DNA of 64,000 nucleotides from Sphingomonas sp. QA11 (GCF_028473665.1 NZ_CP098774.1:1488001-1552000); one strand, 5' to 3'. Shown: positions 1 to 9,411, counted from the stretch's first letter. The notes: generated from the sequence alone by a model not told the origin. Made by a program: numbers and translations.

Positions 1-1822
1 CGCAAGCCGCCGCGATCTTGGCCTTGGCCTCCGGTGTCTTGTGATAGCCACCGAAGGTTGCCACAGGCGACCAGTCGGGCATCGGTTTCGGCAACTCGGG
101 GGCGATCCGGGCATAGTCGCCCTCGCCATGCACCACCTTGCCGCCGAGCAGCGTGAGCATCGAGCGGATATGGACGATCTGGTCTTCGGGAACGGAGAAA
201 TAATCGTCCGACAGGACCGCGAGGTCCGCGAGCTGGCCTTCCTTGATCTGGCCTTTCTTGCCCACCTCGTTCGAGAACCAGGTGTTCTCGTGCGTCCACA
301 TCGCCAGCGCCTTGTCCCGACTCACGCGGTTAGCACCGGGATAAAGCTTGAGGCCGCCCATGGTACGACCGGTGACGAGCCAGCTTAGCGACACCCAGGG
401 ATTGTAGCTCGCCACACGGGTCGCGTCGGTCCCGCCGCCGACCGGAATGCCGGCCGCGATCATCCTGGCGATGGGAGGCGTGCGTTCGGCCGCCTTCGCG
501 CCGTATCGCTCGACGAAATACTCGCCCTGATAGGCCATTCGGTGTTGGACCGCGATGCCGCCGCCTAGCGCTGCGATCCGGTCGATGTTGCGGTCGCTGA
601 TCGTCTCGGCATGATCGAAGAACCAGTTGATCCCGTGAAGCGGGATATCGCGGTTGACCTTTTCGTAGACGTCGAGCGCACGGCCGATCGTCTGGTCATA
701 GGTTGCATGGAGCCGCCAGGGCCAGCGATGTTCGGCGAGCAACCGGATGACGGGCTCGAGATCTCCCTCCATGCTGGGCGGCATGTCCGGGCGTGGAACC
801 CGGAAATCCTCGAAATCGGCGGCCGAATAGACCAGCATCTCGCCGGCGCCATTGTGACGGTAGCTGTCGTCGCCCTGGCCGGGCGTTACCTGCTTCACCC
901 AGCCGGCGAAGTCGGCGAGCTCTTCTTTCGGCTTTTGCGTGAACAAATTGTAGCTGATCCGGACGGTAAGATGGCCGTCCTGATGGAGCTTCTCAATGAC
1001 CTGATAATCGTCGGGGTAGTTCTGGAAACCGCCGCCGGCATCGATCACCCCGGTCACGCCCAGGCTGTTCACATCACGCATGAAATGGCGCGTGGAATTG
1101 ATCTGATACTCGAGCGGAAGCTTGGGCCCCTTGGCGAGTGTCGAATACAGGATCGCTGCATTGGGCTGGGCAAGGAGGAGGCCGGTCGGATTGCCGGCTC
1201 CGTCGCGGACGATCTCGCCGCCCGGCGGGTTCGGCGTGTCCTTGGTATAGCCGACGACGCGAAGAGCCGCCGCGTTGAGCAGAGCGCGGTCGTAAAGATG
1301 CAGGATGAACACCGGGGTATCAGGCGCAACCAAGTTCAGTTCGGCAAGCGTTGGCAATCGCTTTTCAGCAAACTGGTGCTCGGTAAAGCCCCCGACCACG
1401 CGCACCCATTGGGGCGCAGGTGTGCGGTCGACCTGCGATTTCAGCATTGCCATCGCCTCGGCAAGCGTCGGCACGCCGTCCCAGCGCAGCTCCATGTTGA
1501 AGTTGAGGCCGCCACGGATGATGTGCATGTGGCTGTCGATCAGGCCGGGGATGATCCGACGGCCCTTCGCGTCGATCTCGTCGGTACCGGCCGCGACGGC
1601 AGCGCGAACTTCCGCCTCGCTGCCCACCGCCAGGAACTTCCCGTCGCGAATGGCGATGGCTTCCGCCTGCGGATTGGCGCGATCGAGCGTCGATACCTTG
1701 GCGTTGGTAATGATCAGGTCGGATTGGGCCATCCTGGGGTTTCTTCCAAACAAGGGTGAGGCGAACAGCGCGCCGGCTGTTGCCGCGCCTGCCGCGATGG
1801 TTTCTCGTCGCGTGAGGTTCAT
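1..1822 (-). CDS. Tat-exported metal-dependent amidohydrolase (YtcJ-like), 3' end cut by window edge
   Basis: The frame is open from the ATG at 1822 to base 1, so the C-terminus is missing; about 607 codons are present. The N-terminus carries a twin-arginine motif (TRRETIA, residues 4-10) followed by an Ala/Gly-rich hydrophobic stretch, which suggests folded export to the periplasm. The amidohydrolase metal-binding motif is at residues 96-100 (DSHMH), after a beta-rich domain that opens DLIITNAKV. The length and the GGGTDATR motif in the second half fit the YtcJ branch of the amidohydrolase superfamily, whose substrates are mostly unknown. The start overlaps the stop of the upstream XapX gene by 4 bp (ATGA), so the two are probably co-transcribed. 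Family is firm, substrate unknown. Confidence 0.85.
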   Translation of the reverse strand, partial: MNLTRRETIAAGAATAGALFASPLFGRNPRMAQSDLIITNAKVSTLDRANPQAEAIAIRDGKFLAVGSEAEVRAAVAAGTDEIDAKGRRIIPGLIDSHMHIIRGGLNFNMELRWDGVPTLAEAMAMLKSQVDRTPAPQWVRVVGGFTEHQFAEKRLPTLAELNLVAPDTPVFILHLYDRALLNAAALRVVGYTKDTPNPPGGEIVRDGAGNPTGLLLAQPNAAILYSTLAKGPKLPLEYQINSTRHFMRDVNSLGVTGVIDAGGGFQNYPDDYQVIEKLHQDGHLTVRISYNLFTQKPKEELADFAGWVKQVTPGQGDDSYRHNGAGEMLVYSAADFEDFRVPRPDMPPSMEGDLEPVIRLLAEHRWPWRLHATYDQTIGRALDVYEKVNRDIPLHGINWFFDHAETISDRNIDRIAALGGGIAVQHRMAYQGEYFVERYGAKAAERTPPIARMIAAGIPVGGGTDATRVASYNPWVSLSWLVTGRTMGGLKLYPGANRVSRDKALAMWTHENTWFSNEVGKKGQIKEGQLADLAVLSDDYFSVPEDQIVHIRSMLTLLGGKVVHGEGDYARIAPELPKPMPDWSPVATFGGYHKTPEAKAKIAAAC

Positions 1823-2067
1823 GCCTTTTCATCCGGCTTGTCGATGGGCAATCCCAGGACGTGTTCCGCGCAATCGGTACGCAGGAAAGCAACCACTTCC
1901 TTGCCCGAGGTCAGACGCTTCGCGATCGGTACGACCTGCTCACCGAGCAACATGCCGAGCAGGCCGAGAAGTGCAATCGCGGGAGGCGCGGGCGACTTGA
2001 CGCTGAGGAGACTGTAGATGATGCCGACCAGCAGGCCGACGGCGAGCGAAAGTAGGTACGGTTTCAT
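1819..2067 (-). CDS. XapX-domain small membrane protein
   Basis: This 82-aa protein begins MKPYLLSLAVGLLVGIIYS and has two hydrophobic segments (about residues 4-19 and 25-45) joined by SVKSPAPPAIALLG, the signature of the XapX domain. A cytoplasmic tail of about 30 residues follows. XapX proteins are small inner-membrane proteins often found next to hydrolase or amidohydrolase genes; their role is not established. I chose the internal ATG at 2067 because the hydrophobic domain begins there; an in-frame Met 15 codons upstream would overlap the preceding gene. The stop overlaps the start of the amidohydrolase by 4 bp, which points to translational coupling. Confidence 0.75.
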   Translation of the reverse strand: MKPYLLSLAVGLLVGIIYSLLSVKSPAPPAIALLGLLGMLLGEQVVPIAKRLTSGKEVVAFLRTDCAEHVLGLPIDKPDEKA

Positions 2068-2092
2068 CTCGTCATTCTCCCCAGCAAATCCG

Positions 2093-2929
2093 TCACGAGC
2101 GTACGAAGGCAAGCAGATCGGGATTGATGATGTCGGCGTTGACCGTCAGCATGCCGTGCGAGTAGCCTTTGTAGACCTTGAGCGTCGCGTTGGGCAGGAT
2201 CTCCGCCTGCAACAGGCTGGCGTTCTGATACGGTACGACCTGATCATCGTCGCCCTGCAACACCAGTGTCGGTACCGTTATGGCCTTCAAATCATCGGTC
2301 TGGTCGGTCTCCGAAAAGGCCTTGATGCCGTCGTAATGAGCCTTGGCGCTGCCCATCATGCCCTGACGCCACCAATTGTCGATGACTGCGGGCAGAATCT
2401 TCGCATCCGGTCGATTGAAGCTGTAAAAAGGGCCCGATGCGACATCGCGGAAGAATTGGGCGCGATTGGCGGCGAGTCCCGACCGGAGGCCGTCAAACAC
2501 GTCGATCGGCAGGCCACCCGGATAGCGATCGGTTTTAAGCATGATCGGCGGCACCGAACTGACCAGCACTGCTTTGGCGACCCGGCCCTGCGGCAGACCA
2601 TGTTGGGCGACATAGCGGGCGACTTCGCCACCGCCGGTCGAGTGACCGATATGCACGGCGTTCCTGAGATCGAGATGCTCGGTGACGGCGGCGGCATCCG
2701 CGGCATAATGGTCCATGTCATGACCTTCACTCACCTGCGCCGAACGACCGTGACCGCGACGATCATGCGCGACGACACGATATCCGTTCGCGAGAAAAAA
2801 CAGCATTTGCGCATCCCAGTCGTCGGATGAGAGCGGCCAGCCATGGTGAAATACGATCGGTTGGGCATCCTTAGGACCCCAGTCCTTATAGAAGATCTGG
2901 GTTCCGTCCTTGGTGGTGACAAAGCTCAT
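2093..2929 (-). CDS. Alpha/beta hydrolase, non-heme chloroperoxidase/arylesterase type
   Basis: This 278-aa protein is the usual length for cofactor-free haloperoxidases and esterases. The oxyanion-hole motif is HHGWP (residues 28-32), the nucleophile elbow is GHSTGG with Ser97, the acid is in GDDD (about Asp229), and the catalytic His is His258 in YSHGM. Members hydrolyse small esters and show perhydrolase activity in vitro; the natural substrate cannot be told from sequence. No signal peptide is visible, so it is probably cytoplasmic. It lies upstream of the XapX gene on the same strand with a small gap. Confidence 0.9.
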   Translation of the reverse strand: MSFVTTKDGTQIFYKDWGPKDAQPIVFHHGWPLSSDDWDAQMLFFLANGYRVVAHDRRGHGRSAQVSEGHDMDHYAADAAAVTEHLDLRNAVHIGHSTGGGEVARYVAQHGLPQGRVAKAVLVSSVPPIMLKTDRYPGGLPIDVFDGLRSGLAANRAQFFRDVASGPFYSFNRPDAKILPAVIDNWWRQGMMGSAKAHYDGIKAFSETDQTDDLKAITVPTLVLQGDDDQVVPYQNASLLQAEILPNATLKVYKGYSHGMLTVNADIINPDLLAFVRS

Positions 2930-3009
2930 TTCGGGATTCCTGTTGCTAGAAGTGAAGTGGGGACTGGCGGTAAGGGGAGGAGTGCGGTCGTCGCCAATCC
3001 CGTTCCATA

Positions 3010-3666
3010 TCAGTGCCCTTCGGAGGCGCCGAACATCGTCTTGGCGTAGGTGATGCCAAGGCCGTAAGCGCCGCCAAATTGCTTGGCGATGCCAGTGGTG
3101 GAATCGTAGGTATCGGTCCGCGCCCAGTCGCGTTGCATCTCAAGCAGATACTGAATGGACGTCATCGGCTTGGCGCCGAGCTGGATCATCCGCTGGACCG
3201 CTCGCTCATGCGCTTCCTCGGAAACGTCACCACAGGCGTCGGAGATGAAGTAGACATCGAAACCCTGGTCGATGGCCGAGGCCACCGGGCCGACGATGCA
3301 TACACTGGTCCACAAGCCAGCCATCACCAGGCGCTCCTTGCCGATCCGATTCACCTCGGCGATGACGGCTGAATCTTCCCAGGTATTCATCGAAGTTCGG
3401 TCCAACATCGGCTGGTCCGGAAAAGCGTCGGTGATCTCGGAGAACATTGGGCCGGAGAAGCTTTTCGAGGCAACCGTGGTCAGGATGGTCGACACGTTGA
3501 AGGACTTGGCCGCGTGACTGATCAGCGCGGCGTTGTTCCGCAGCAGCTCTGCCGAGATCGACTTGGTCGCAAAAGCCATCTGTGACTGGAAATCGATGAG
3601 GATGAGGGTGTGGTCGGTCGGGGTAATCAGTGACTTGCCGGGTGTGGGCGTGGCGGTGATCGTCAT
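3010..3666 (-). CDS. Isochorismatase-like cysteine hydrolase (YcaC type)
   Basis: This is a 218-aa protein of the isochorismatase-like fold. LILIDFQ carries the first catalytic acid (Asp25) and GLWTSVCIVGP carries the nucleophilic Cys123. The C-terminal half (SDACGDVSEEAHERA) matches the YcaC branch, which typically forms octamers or larger rings and whose substrates are not known. No export signal is seen. It lies about 80 bp upstream of the chloroperoxidase-like gene on the same strand, so the two may share a transcript. Family call is firm; reaction unknown. Confidence 0.88.
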   Translation of the reverse strand: MTITATPTPGKSLITPTDHTLILIDFQSQMAFATKSISAELLRNNAALISHAAKSFNVSTILTTVASKSFSGPMFSEITDAFPDQPMLDRTSMNTWEDSAVIAEVNRIGKERLVMAGLWTSVCIVGPVASAIDQGFDVYFISDACGDVSEEAHERAVQRMIQLGAKPMTSIQYLLEMQRDWARTDTYDSTTGIAKQFGGAYGLGITYAKTMFGASEGH

Positions 3667-4124
3667 GCAAGGCCTCCTCTATTGGGCAGCGTCCAGCTGC
3701 TGTTGAACCACGTTAGTCGCGGTCTTGATTTCTGATAAGTCGCTTAAAATGAGACTAATCGTTCGATAAAACTGAAAAGATATCATGCGTCCGGCCGAGA
3801 TGTGTCCCGTCAGCGACGATCCGCTGGCAACGGTTTAGGGCATCGGGCTGTGACATCGCGCGGATCCTATGCGCGCCAGACACATCCGTCTTGGATCGGT
3901 TTGACGTAAACCTGCGTGGGCGACCGGAATCGCTCGTCGATTTTCTTGATTTTGCTGCGCGAGATCAGCCCCGGTGATAAAAAAGTGGGCGGTACCTCAA
4001 CATCATTGCCGTTGGTCCGAACCGTTCAGCCTCTGCGCGGGACGTACATGGCATGCCCGGGCAAACCGCCTGATCTCGGGCAGGCGACGTCAGTTTTCTA
4101 CGAAAGAACGGGCGGCGGGCGACC
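3667..4124. other. Intergenic, no gene recognised
   Basis: These 458 bases lie between the start of the YcaC-like gene and the stop of the NarL-type regulator. Short open frames on the plus strand (around 3916-4159) resemble no family and lack a convincing ribosome-binding site. The region should hold the promoter of the minus-strand hydrolase (likely within 3690-3780, locally AT-rich) and the 3' end of the regulator. I see no strong hairpin or repeat. Confidence 0.5.
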
Positions 4125-4823
4125 CTAGAGGTCGATCAGACCCCTTTTGGCCGCGATAGTAACCGCATGGGTACGATCGGTCGCGCCAAGCTTCGAAAAG
4201 ACGATCTTCATATGTCCCTTGACGGTCTCTTCGGAGATTTCCAGCCGAGCAGCGATCTGCTTGTTGGAATTCCCCCAGGCGGCCAGCGACAAGACCGCTA
4301 CCTCCCGGTCGGAAAGGGCATCGTCCAGGACATGCATCGCGATCGCCGTCGCAACAGAGGCATCAAGATGCTTTCCTCCGATATGGACTGATCGGATCGC
4401 GTCGAGCAGTTCGTTTCGAAGGCTCGCCTTGAGAAGATAGCCCATCGCTCCGGCCCGCAAGGCCTTGATTGCGCGACCGTCGCCAGAATAGGTCGTGAGG
4501 ACAAGGATTTTGGCCTCGGAGTCGGCCATCCTGATGGCCGTGATCGCATCGACGCCGGACATGTCGGGCAATTGGAGATCCATCAGCACGACGTCGGGCT
4601 TGAGCCGCGCATATTCGGCGATGGCTTCCGTTCCGTTGCAGGCCTCGCCTACGATCAGAATATCTTGCTGCGTTCCTACAACGGCGCCCACGCCCTCGCG
4701 CAGCAACACATGGTCGTCCACCACCAGCACCGAAATGGCGGATGTCGGGCTCAGCCGCGCAGATCCGTTCGCTGCACCGTTTCGCACGCCAGAAATAACA
4801 TTCTCCGATCTGGTACTATCCAT
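4125..4823 (-). CDS. NarL/FixJ-family response regulator, orphan
   Basis: This 232-aa protein has a receiver domain (about residues 30-145) with the acidic pair in VLVVDDH and the phospho-acceptor Asp82 in LMDLQLPD. A LuxR-type helix-turn-helix follows (about 165-228; ALSDREVAVL and EISEETVKGH). About 28 low-complexity residues precede the receiver; an internal start nearer residue 29 is possible. There is no histidine kinase gene beside it, so the partner must be encoded elsewhere. It follows the M17 N-domain gene on the same strand with a 36-bp gap. Confidence 0.9.
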   Translation of the reverse strand: MDSTRSENVISGVRNGAANGSARLSPTSAISVLVVDDHVLLREGVGAVVGTQQDILIVGEACNGTEAIAEYARLKPDVVLMDLQLPDMSGVDAITAIRMADSEAKILVLTTYSGDGRAIKALRAGAMGYLLKASLRNELLDAIRSVHIGGKHLDASVATAIAMHVLDDALSDREVAVLSLAAWGNSNKQIAARLEISEETVKGHMKIVFSKLGATDRTHAVTIAAKRGLIDL

Positions 4824-4859
4824 ATCTTACCGCCGCATTTTTCATATCCTCAAATCTCT

Positions 4860-5447
4860 TCAGGGCAATGAGTCGAACGCCCGGCGGAAGGCTGCCTCCG
4901 TCCGGCGATCACCGTCTTGTTGGACGAAGAATGTCCATTCAAGAATGTGACCTTCAGCGGGACTCTCCGCTTCGTCGATCGCCCTGACAGCGCCCTGGAT
5001 CATGATCGCAGCGGACGCTTCAACGATGTCAGCCGGCGTCTCACCCTCCAGCCATGCAAGAAGACAACCTGCCGATTGTACCCGCATCCGAAGCGCCGCG
5101 CGCATCGCGAGTTCTGCAGGATGGCCGAAGACTGGATAGGTCGGAGAAAGGCTGGCACCCATGCCGACCAGCATCAGCGCCCGGGCCTGGATCGGTGCCG
5201 GCGGTGTCGTTAGCATCATCGTCTCGCCCGATATTCCTTTGAAAATGCCGCCTTCGCGCAACCGGCCCAACGTTCCGTGCAGCACATGGTCGAGCCGACG
5301 AGCGCCGCCGATCGGCTGATTGGCGGCATCTCGCTCGAACATGCCGACGACAAGAAGGTCGAGCTTCGCGGTCACCGCATCAACATGCGCGACCTTGAAG
5401 GTGACATCTCGCCGGTGTCCAATCGTCCGCGCAGCGACCTCATCCAT
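4860..5447 (-). CDS. Stand-alone leucyl aminopeptidase N-terminal (M17_N, macro-like) domain protein
   Basis: This 195-aa protein resembles only the N-terminal, non-catalytic domain of M17 leucyl aminopeptidases: the LDLLVVGMFERD strand, GTLGRLREGGIFKG, and a central ARALMLVGMG segment. The zinc-binding peptidase domain that normally follows is absent, and the downstream DNA codes for a response regulator instead, so this is a free-standing domain rather than a visible truncation. Free M17_N proteins occur in other genomes without a known role; the macro-domain fold suggests nucleotide or DNA/RNA binding. The start could lie a few codons either side of the one given. Confidence 0.7.
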   Translation of the reverse strand: MDEVAARTIGHRRDVTFKVAHVDAVTAKLDLLVVGMFERDAANQPIGGARRLDHVLHGTLGRLREGGIFKGISGETMMLTTPPAPIQARALMLVGMGASLSPTYPVFGHPAELAMRAALRMRVQSAGCLLAWLEGETPADIVEASAAIMIQGAVRAIDEAESPAEGHILEWTFFVQQDGDRRTEAAFRRAFDSLP

Positions 5448-5752
5448 GCGTCAATCTCGATTTGTCTCTGCTTGCTTATCGGGAGCAGCGTCTAGATTTC
5501 AGAATCCTCCCGGAAAATCGGTACGTCATGTTCCCCTGTGATGGAATTTGGACAGGCCTGAGTGAAAACGCTTGCCGCGCAACTGACCGCCAGGGTCGGG
5601 TCGTCCACGCGCGTTCCGGACGAGCGGCGTCTTCGTCGGGCGCAGCAAATCGCCACTTCGGCAGGGCCCACAATCCCACCGGGCTGGTCCACATCTCCTG
5701 GAGGCCTTGCCTGGGGGCCAGATCAACCTGTCTCGACGTACAAGTTGGCACC
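5448..5752. other. Intergenic, no gene recognised
   Basis: These 305 bases separate the M17_N gene start from the stop of the AraC gene. Several short frames are open on both strands, but none shows a recognisable domain or a good ribosome-binding site. The minus-strand promoter for the M17_N/NarL pair should lie near 5450-5530. Confidence 0.4.
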
Positions 5753-6337
5753 TCAGCCAGTGCACTGCCAGTTGCGCCTCCACGACATTGGCGTCGTGCC
5801 GAGAATGCTCCGAAAGAGCCGGGTAAGATGGGCTTGATCCGTCAAGCCGCAGGCACAGGCTATTTGCGAGAGGGTATCGCGCGACTTTAGCATCAGCATC
5901 TGCGCTCGCCTGATCCGCTGGCGGATGATGTAGGCATGCGGCGTCTCGCCAAGGCTCGTTTTGAAGGCCCGGCAGAAATGACCGGTGCTCAAGCGCGTGA
6001 CGATGGCGAGATCCTCGGTAAAAAGAGGGGTATCGAGCCGGTATTCGATATATTCAGTCACGCGCCGCTCTTGCCAACTCGCAAGACCGCCCTTGGCCAG
6101 ACACCCCGCCTGGATCAATCGCTGCGGCAGCAGAATGCTCTCAAGAACGGCATCATCAAGATCTGGCTCGAAAATCGCCGACAGCTGCTCAAGATAGTGA
6201 CGGGCAAGATCCAAGTCGCCGTCGAGCGAGTTCCTCGCTCCGGCGAGCAACGCTGCAACATGCACCGGAGAGCCGGCGTGAAGGTAGGCCGCCGGTTGCT
6301 CATATCGAGATGACGATGAGAGGGCGCTCTCGGGCAT
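5753..6337 (-). CDS. AraC-family transcriptional regulator
   Basis: This protein of about 194 aa has a C-terminal AraC/XylS double helix-turn-helix in its last 100 residues: LAIVTRLSTGHFCRAFK for the first helix pair and LSQIACACGLTDQAHLTRLF for the second. The N-terminal half has no recognisable cupin or other sensor domain and is shorter than usual, as in many one-domain AraC activators of alphaproteobacteria. I chose the ATG at 6337 because GGTGGAG lies just upstream; an in-frame ATG at 6364 would add nine residues. The target is unknown. Confidence 0.85.
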   Translation of the reverse strand: MPESALSSSSRYEQPAAYLHAGSPVHVAALLAGARNSLDGDLDLARHYLEQLSAIFEPDLDDAVLESILLPQRLIQAGCLAKGGLASWQERRVTEYIEYRLDTPLFTEDLAIVTRLSTGHFCRAFKTSLGETPHAYIIRQRIRRAQMLMLKSRDTLSQIACACGLTDQAHLTRLFRSILGTTPMSWRRNWQCTG

Positions 6338-6655
6338 AATACACTCCACCAAAAAATGCTTCATCGGGAGTGTCGTTCAGGCGAGCGCGCGGCCGATAGC
6401 CCTGGCCGAGATCGATTTTGCCCCCCAATAGAGGGGCCTGCCGACGACACGAAAGGGTTTTTTCGTCAAGAAATCCTGTGTTTTCTATTGTTTATGTTCG
6501 TGCGCTAGTTGTCGGTGCTCGCCCTCATGCCGTTACCCTCGCTCGATCCAAAACCGGCCGGTATTCGACAATAGTCCCTCGACGAAGCGGAAGGGCGCCG
6601 CTGGTTCCTGTTCGAGGCGTCCCGCAACACCTGAGATGCTCGACTCCCGTCAGCC
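6338..6655. other. Intergenic, no gene recognised
   Basis: These roughly 318 bases lie between the AraC start and the LysR stop. Nothing codes convincingly. A short AT-rich stretch around 6465-6505 may be part of the AraC promoter. Confidence 0.35.
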
Positions 6656-7585
6656 TCAGATGTCGGACAGACCGAAGCTCGGCTGGTCGTCCAGGTCCAG
6701 CCTGGCGAAGCTGTCGACCAGCCAGGATCCCGCCGGGCCTGATGGCGTGTCACGTCGCCAGATCCCGGCAAAGCGGTACATCCCCCCCTTATGGTCCGGC
6801 ATATCGAGGCGGATCAAGGTTCCGGCCACGAGATCGGCCTCGATCATTGGCAGCGGCATGTTGCCCCAACCGATGCCTTCACGCAGCAATGCGTGCTTCG
6901 CGCTCAGGTCGGCCAGACGCCAGGTCTTCGGGCTCATGACGGAATAATCCTGTCCCTCGGTGAACCGGGACCGATCGGTCAGGACGAGTTGGGTGAAGTC
7001 GCGTCCGGCGCCGGACGCGATCTGTGCCATGCGCCCGAGAGGGTGATCGGGCGCGGCCACGGGTACCATGAGGACCGCTCCCGCAGCCACGCTTTCGATT
7101 CCGTCGACGCCCGCAAAGAGCGGGCCGGACAAGCCGATGGCGGCCGCACCATCGAGGACCATCGCAACAACGGCTCCAAGGGTTTCGACGTGGAGGCGAA
7201 GCTGGACGGTCGGAAACTCCACCGCAAATGCCCGCAGGATCTTCCCCAGCTTCTCGGCGGGAAGCATGACATCGACCGCGAGATCCACCTCGGCCTCAAG
7301 GCCGTCGAGCAGCCCTTTAACCTTTGCGCGCAGCCCATCGATACCGTGCGAGACGGTCCGTGCTTCGGCGAGCACCGCACGACCGGCGATGGTCAATCGT
7401 GGTTTGCGTGTGCCCTCCCGCTCGAACAGGGGAAGGCCCAGTTGCGCCTCGAGATTGCCGATACCGTAACTGATCACCGATACCGCCCGATGGAGTTTGC
7501 GGCCCGCGGCCGCGAAGCTGCCTGTCTCCACGATCGCAAGAAAAATCTTGAGCTGGTCGAAAGTTGGCGTGCCCGGATTGTTCAC
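6656..7585 (-). CDS. LysR-family transcriptional regulator
   Basis: This 309-aa protein has the LysR winged helix at residues 8-66 (FDQLKIFLAIVETGSFAAAG, then NLEAQLGLPLFER), followed by a periplasmic-binding-protein-like effector domain (about 90-295). It starts at a GTG and is divergent from the first pirin gene, with 112 bp between the two starts. Divergent LysR pairs usually control each other's intergenic promoter, so regulation of the pirin genes is the natural guess. The effector is unknown. Confidence 0.9.
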   Translation of the reverse strand: MNNPGTPTFDQLKIFLAIVETGSFAAAGRKLHRAVSVISYGIGNLEAQLGLPLFEREGTRKPRLTIAGRAVLAEARTVSHGIDGLRAKVKGLLDGLEAEVDLAVDVMLPAEKLGKILRAFAVEFPTVQLRLHVETLGAVVAMVLDGAAAIGLSGPLFAGVDGIESVAAGAVLMVPVAAPDHPLGRMAQIASGAGRDFTQLVLTDRSRFTEGQDYSVMSPKTWRLADLSAKHALLREGIGWGNMPLPMIEADLVAGTLIRLDMPDHKGGMYRFAGIWRRDTPSGPAGSWLVDSFARLDLDDQPSFGLSDI

Positions 7586-7697
7586 TTTTCAGGTTCCTGG
7601 AATGAATCAATGCATTTTATCTGACTAAAATGAAAAGATCATGCGGTCTAGATGGGTGTGTGCAAGGGCGGCTAGGCCGCCAGACAGGAGACCCAAC

Positions 7698-8396
7698 ATG
7701 ATCGAACTTCGTCCCTTTGATCGCCTCGGCGGCGCCAATCACGGTTGGCTCGACGCCAAACATCACTTCTCGTTTGCGAACTATTACGATCCCGCCCGGA
7801 TGGAGTGGGGCAATCTTCGCGTCTGGAATGACGACACGATCGCACCCAAGACCGGTTTTCCGGCCCACCCGCATCGCGACATGGAAATCATCACCTATGT
7901 TCGGGAAGGTGCGATCACCCACGAGGACAACCTTGGCAACAAGGGGCGCACCGAAGCGGGTGATGTTCAGGTAATGAGTGCCGGCACCGGCGTTCGCCAC
8001 TCGGAGTATAATCTTGAGGACGTAACCACGAAGATCTTCCAGATCTGGATCGTGCCGACGAGCGCCGGTGGCGCGCCGAGTTGGGGCGCCAAGCCTTTCC
8101 CCAAGGGGGAACGCTCCGGCCGGTTCGTGACACTCGCCTCGGGCTACGACAATGACGACGATGCCCTGCCGATCCGCACCGATGCACGTATCGTAGCCGC
8201 GACGCTCAAGGCTGGTGAAACCGCGGAATATCCGCTGGGCAAGGATCGCAGGGCCTATCTGGTCCCGGCGACCGGCGCTGTTCAACTCGATGACGTCCGG
8301 GTCAATGCACGCGATGGCGCCGCGATCAGCGATCTCGGCGTCCTGCGGGTCACCGCGATCGAGGATAGCGAAATCGTTCTCGTGGACGCTGCCTGA
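7698..8396 (+). CDS. Pirin family protein, YhhW-type putative quercetin 2,3-dioxygenase
   Basis: This 232-aa bicupin is the same length as E. coli YhhW. The metal ligands fall at the same residue numbers as I recall for YhhW: His57 and His59 (AHPHRD), and His101 and Glu103 (RHSEYN). The N-terminal ANHGWLD and SFANYYDP are also shared. YhhW has quercetinase activity in vitro; the in vivo role is unclear. The start at 7698 follows GGAGACCCAAC; upstream in-frame codons lack family similarity. It is first of a two-pirin cluster and divergent from a LysR gene. Confidence 0.92.
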   Translation: MIELRPFDRLGGANHGWLDAKHHFSFANYYDPARMEWGNLRVWNDDTIAPKTGFPAHPHRDMEIITYVREGAITHEDNLGNKGRTEAGDVQVMSAGTGVRHSEYNLEDVTTKIFQIWIVPTSAGGAPSWGAKPFPKGERSGRFVTLASGYDNDDDALPIRTDARIVAATLKAGETAEYPLGKDRRAYLVPATGAVQLDDVRVNARDGAAISDLGVLRVTAIEDSEIVLVDAA

Positions 8397-8403
8397 AGCA
8401 AGG

Positions 8404-8434
8404 AAGGCGGGCGGCGCGTCGTCGCCCGCCTTTT
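8404..8434 (+). terminator. Rho-independent terminator after first pirin gene
   Basis: An 8-bp stem GGCGGGCG / CGCCCGCC (8406-8413 and 8423-8430) with a 9-nt loop is followed directly by TTTT. It lies 10 bp after the first pirin stop and may lower readthrough into the second pirin. Confidence 0.7.
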
Positions 8435-8496
8435 CGCCCAGCAACGCGGAACCGGCGACCAGCTTCGCCGGCCCTCCTTCAGCAAGGAAATGCGCT

Positions 8497-9393
8497 ATGT
8501 CTGTCTTGTCCACTGAGGTCGACCCGGTCGACCTCGTCATCCTGCCCCCGGTTCGCGACCTCGGCGATGGCTTCCATGTCCGGCGCGCACTTCCCTCTGC
8601 CCAGCGGCGTATGGTCGGCCCGTTCATCTTCTTCGACCAGATGGGTGAGGCCGTGTTTCGCAGCGGCGAAGGTCTCGACGTTCGGCCGCATCCGCATATC
8701 GGCCTCGCAACGCTGACCTATCTCCTGGAAGGCGAGATCCTCCATCGCGATTCGCTTGGCTCTGTCCAGCCTATCCGGCCTGGCGAAGTAAACTGGATGA
8801 CCGCCGGGCGCGGGATCGTCCATAGCGAGCGCACATCGCCCGAGGTGCGCGCCAGCGGTGGAGCGCTTTTCGGCCTGCAGACTTGGATCGCATTGCCCAA
8901 GCACGCCGAAGAAACTGCTCCGGGGTTTGCGCATCACAAGGCCGATACGATTCCGAGCATCGAGGATGCGGGCACGAAGCTGACCCTGGTGGCCGGAACG
9001 TCAGACGGCCTCGTGTCGCCGGTGAACACGTTCAGCGACATGTTGTATGCGGACATCGTGATGCAGGATCGCGCGCGCTACCAGCTTCGCGCCGAGCACC
9101 TCGAACGCGCGATCTATGTCGTTACCGGTGAAGTCGAGGTCGTCGGACAGTCAGGCGGCTTCGCGGTCGGCAAGCTTGTCGTCTTCAAGCCCGGAGCCGA
9201 GATCCTGTTGCGGGCGAAGGGGGAGGTTCGCCTCATGCTGCTGGGCGGCGAGCCGCTTCCCGAGAAGAGGCACATCTTCTGGAACTTCGTGTCGTCCAAC
9301 GCGGAGCGGATCGAGCAGGCCAAGAGCGACTGGAAGGCCGGACGATTTGCCAAGGTGCCCGAAGAGCACGAATTCATCCCGCTTCCCGAATAG
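8497..9393 (+). CDS. Pirin family protein
   Basis: This 298-aa protein is of full pirin length. The N-terminal cupin holds His65 and His67 (RPHPHIGL) and His109 and Glu111 (IVHSERT), the expected iron-binding set. The C-terminal pirin domain (about residues 185-290) contains the usual strand pattern. It belongs to a different pirin branch from its upstream neighbour, so the two are not a recent tandem copy. I chose the ATG at 8497 because the family similarity begins with the residues that follow. A terminator hairpin lies between the two pirin genes. Confidence 0.9.
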   Translation: MSVLSTEVDPVDLVILPPVRDLGDGFHVRRALPSAQRRMVGPFIFFDQMGEAVFRSGEGLDVRPHPHIGLATLTYLLEGEILHRDSLGSVQPIRPGEVNWMTAGRGIVHSERTSPEVRASGGALFGLQTWIALPKHAEETAPGFAHHKADTIPSIEDAGTKLTLVAGTSDGLVSPVNTFSDMLYADIVMQDRARYQLRAEHLERAIYVVTGEVEVVGQSGGFAVGKLVVFKPGAEILLRAKGEVRLMLLGGEPLPEKRHIFWNFVSSNAERIEQAKSDWKAGRFAKVPEEHEFIPLPE

Positions 9394-9411
9394 CCGAAGA
9401 GGAGGATTTCA

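Noticed and set aside
611..1759. 382-codon plus-strand frame at the left end
   Set aside because: It is antisense to the Tat-exported amidohydrolase, whose minus-strand frame carries the metal motif and Tat signal.
7617..8627. 336-codon minus-strand frame over the first pirin
   Set aside because: It is antisense to a pirin with exact metal ligands and spans the pirin terminator hairpin, so it is not a gene.
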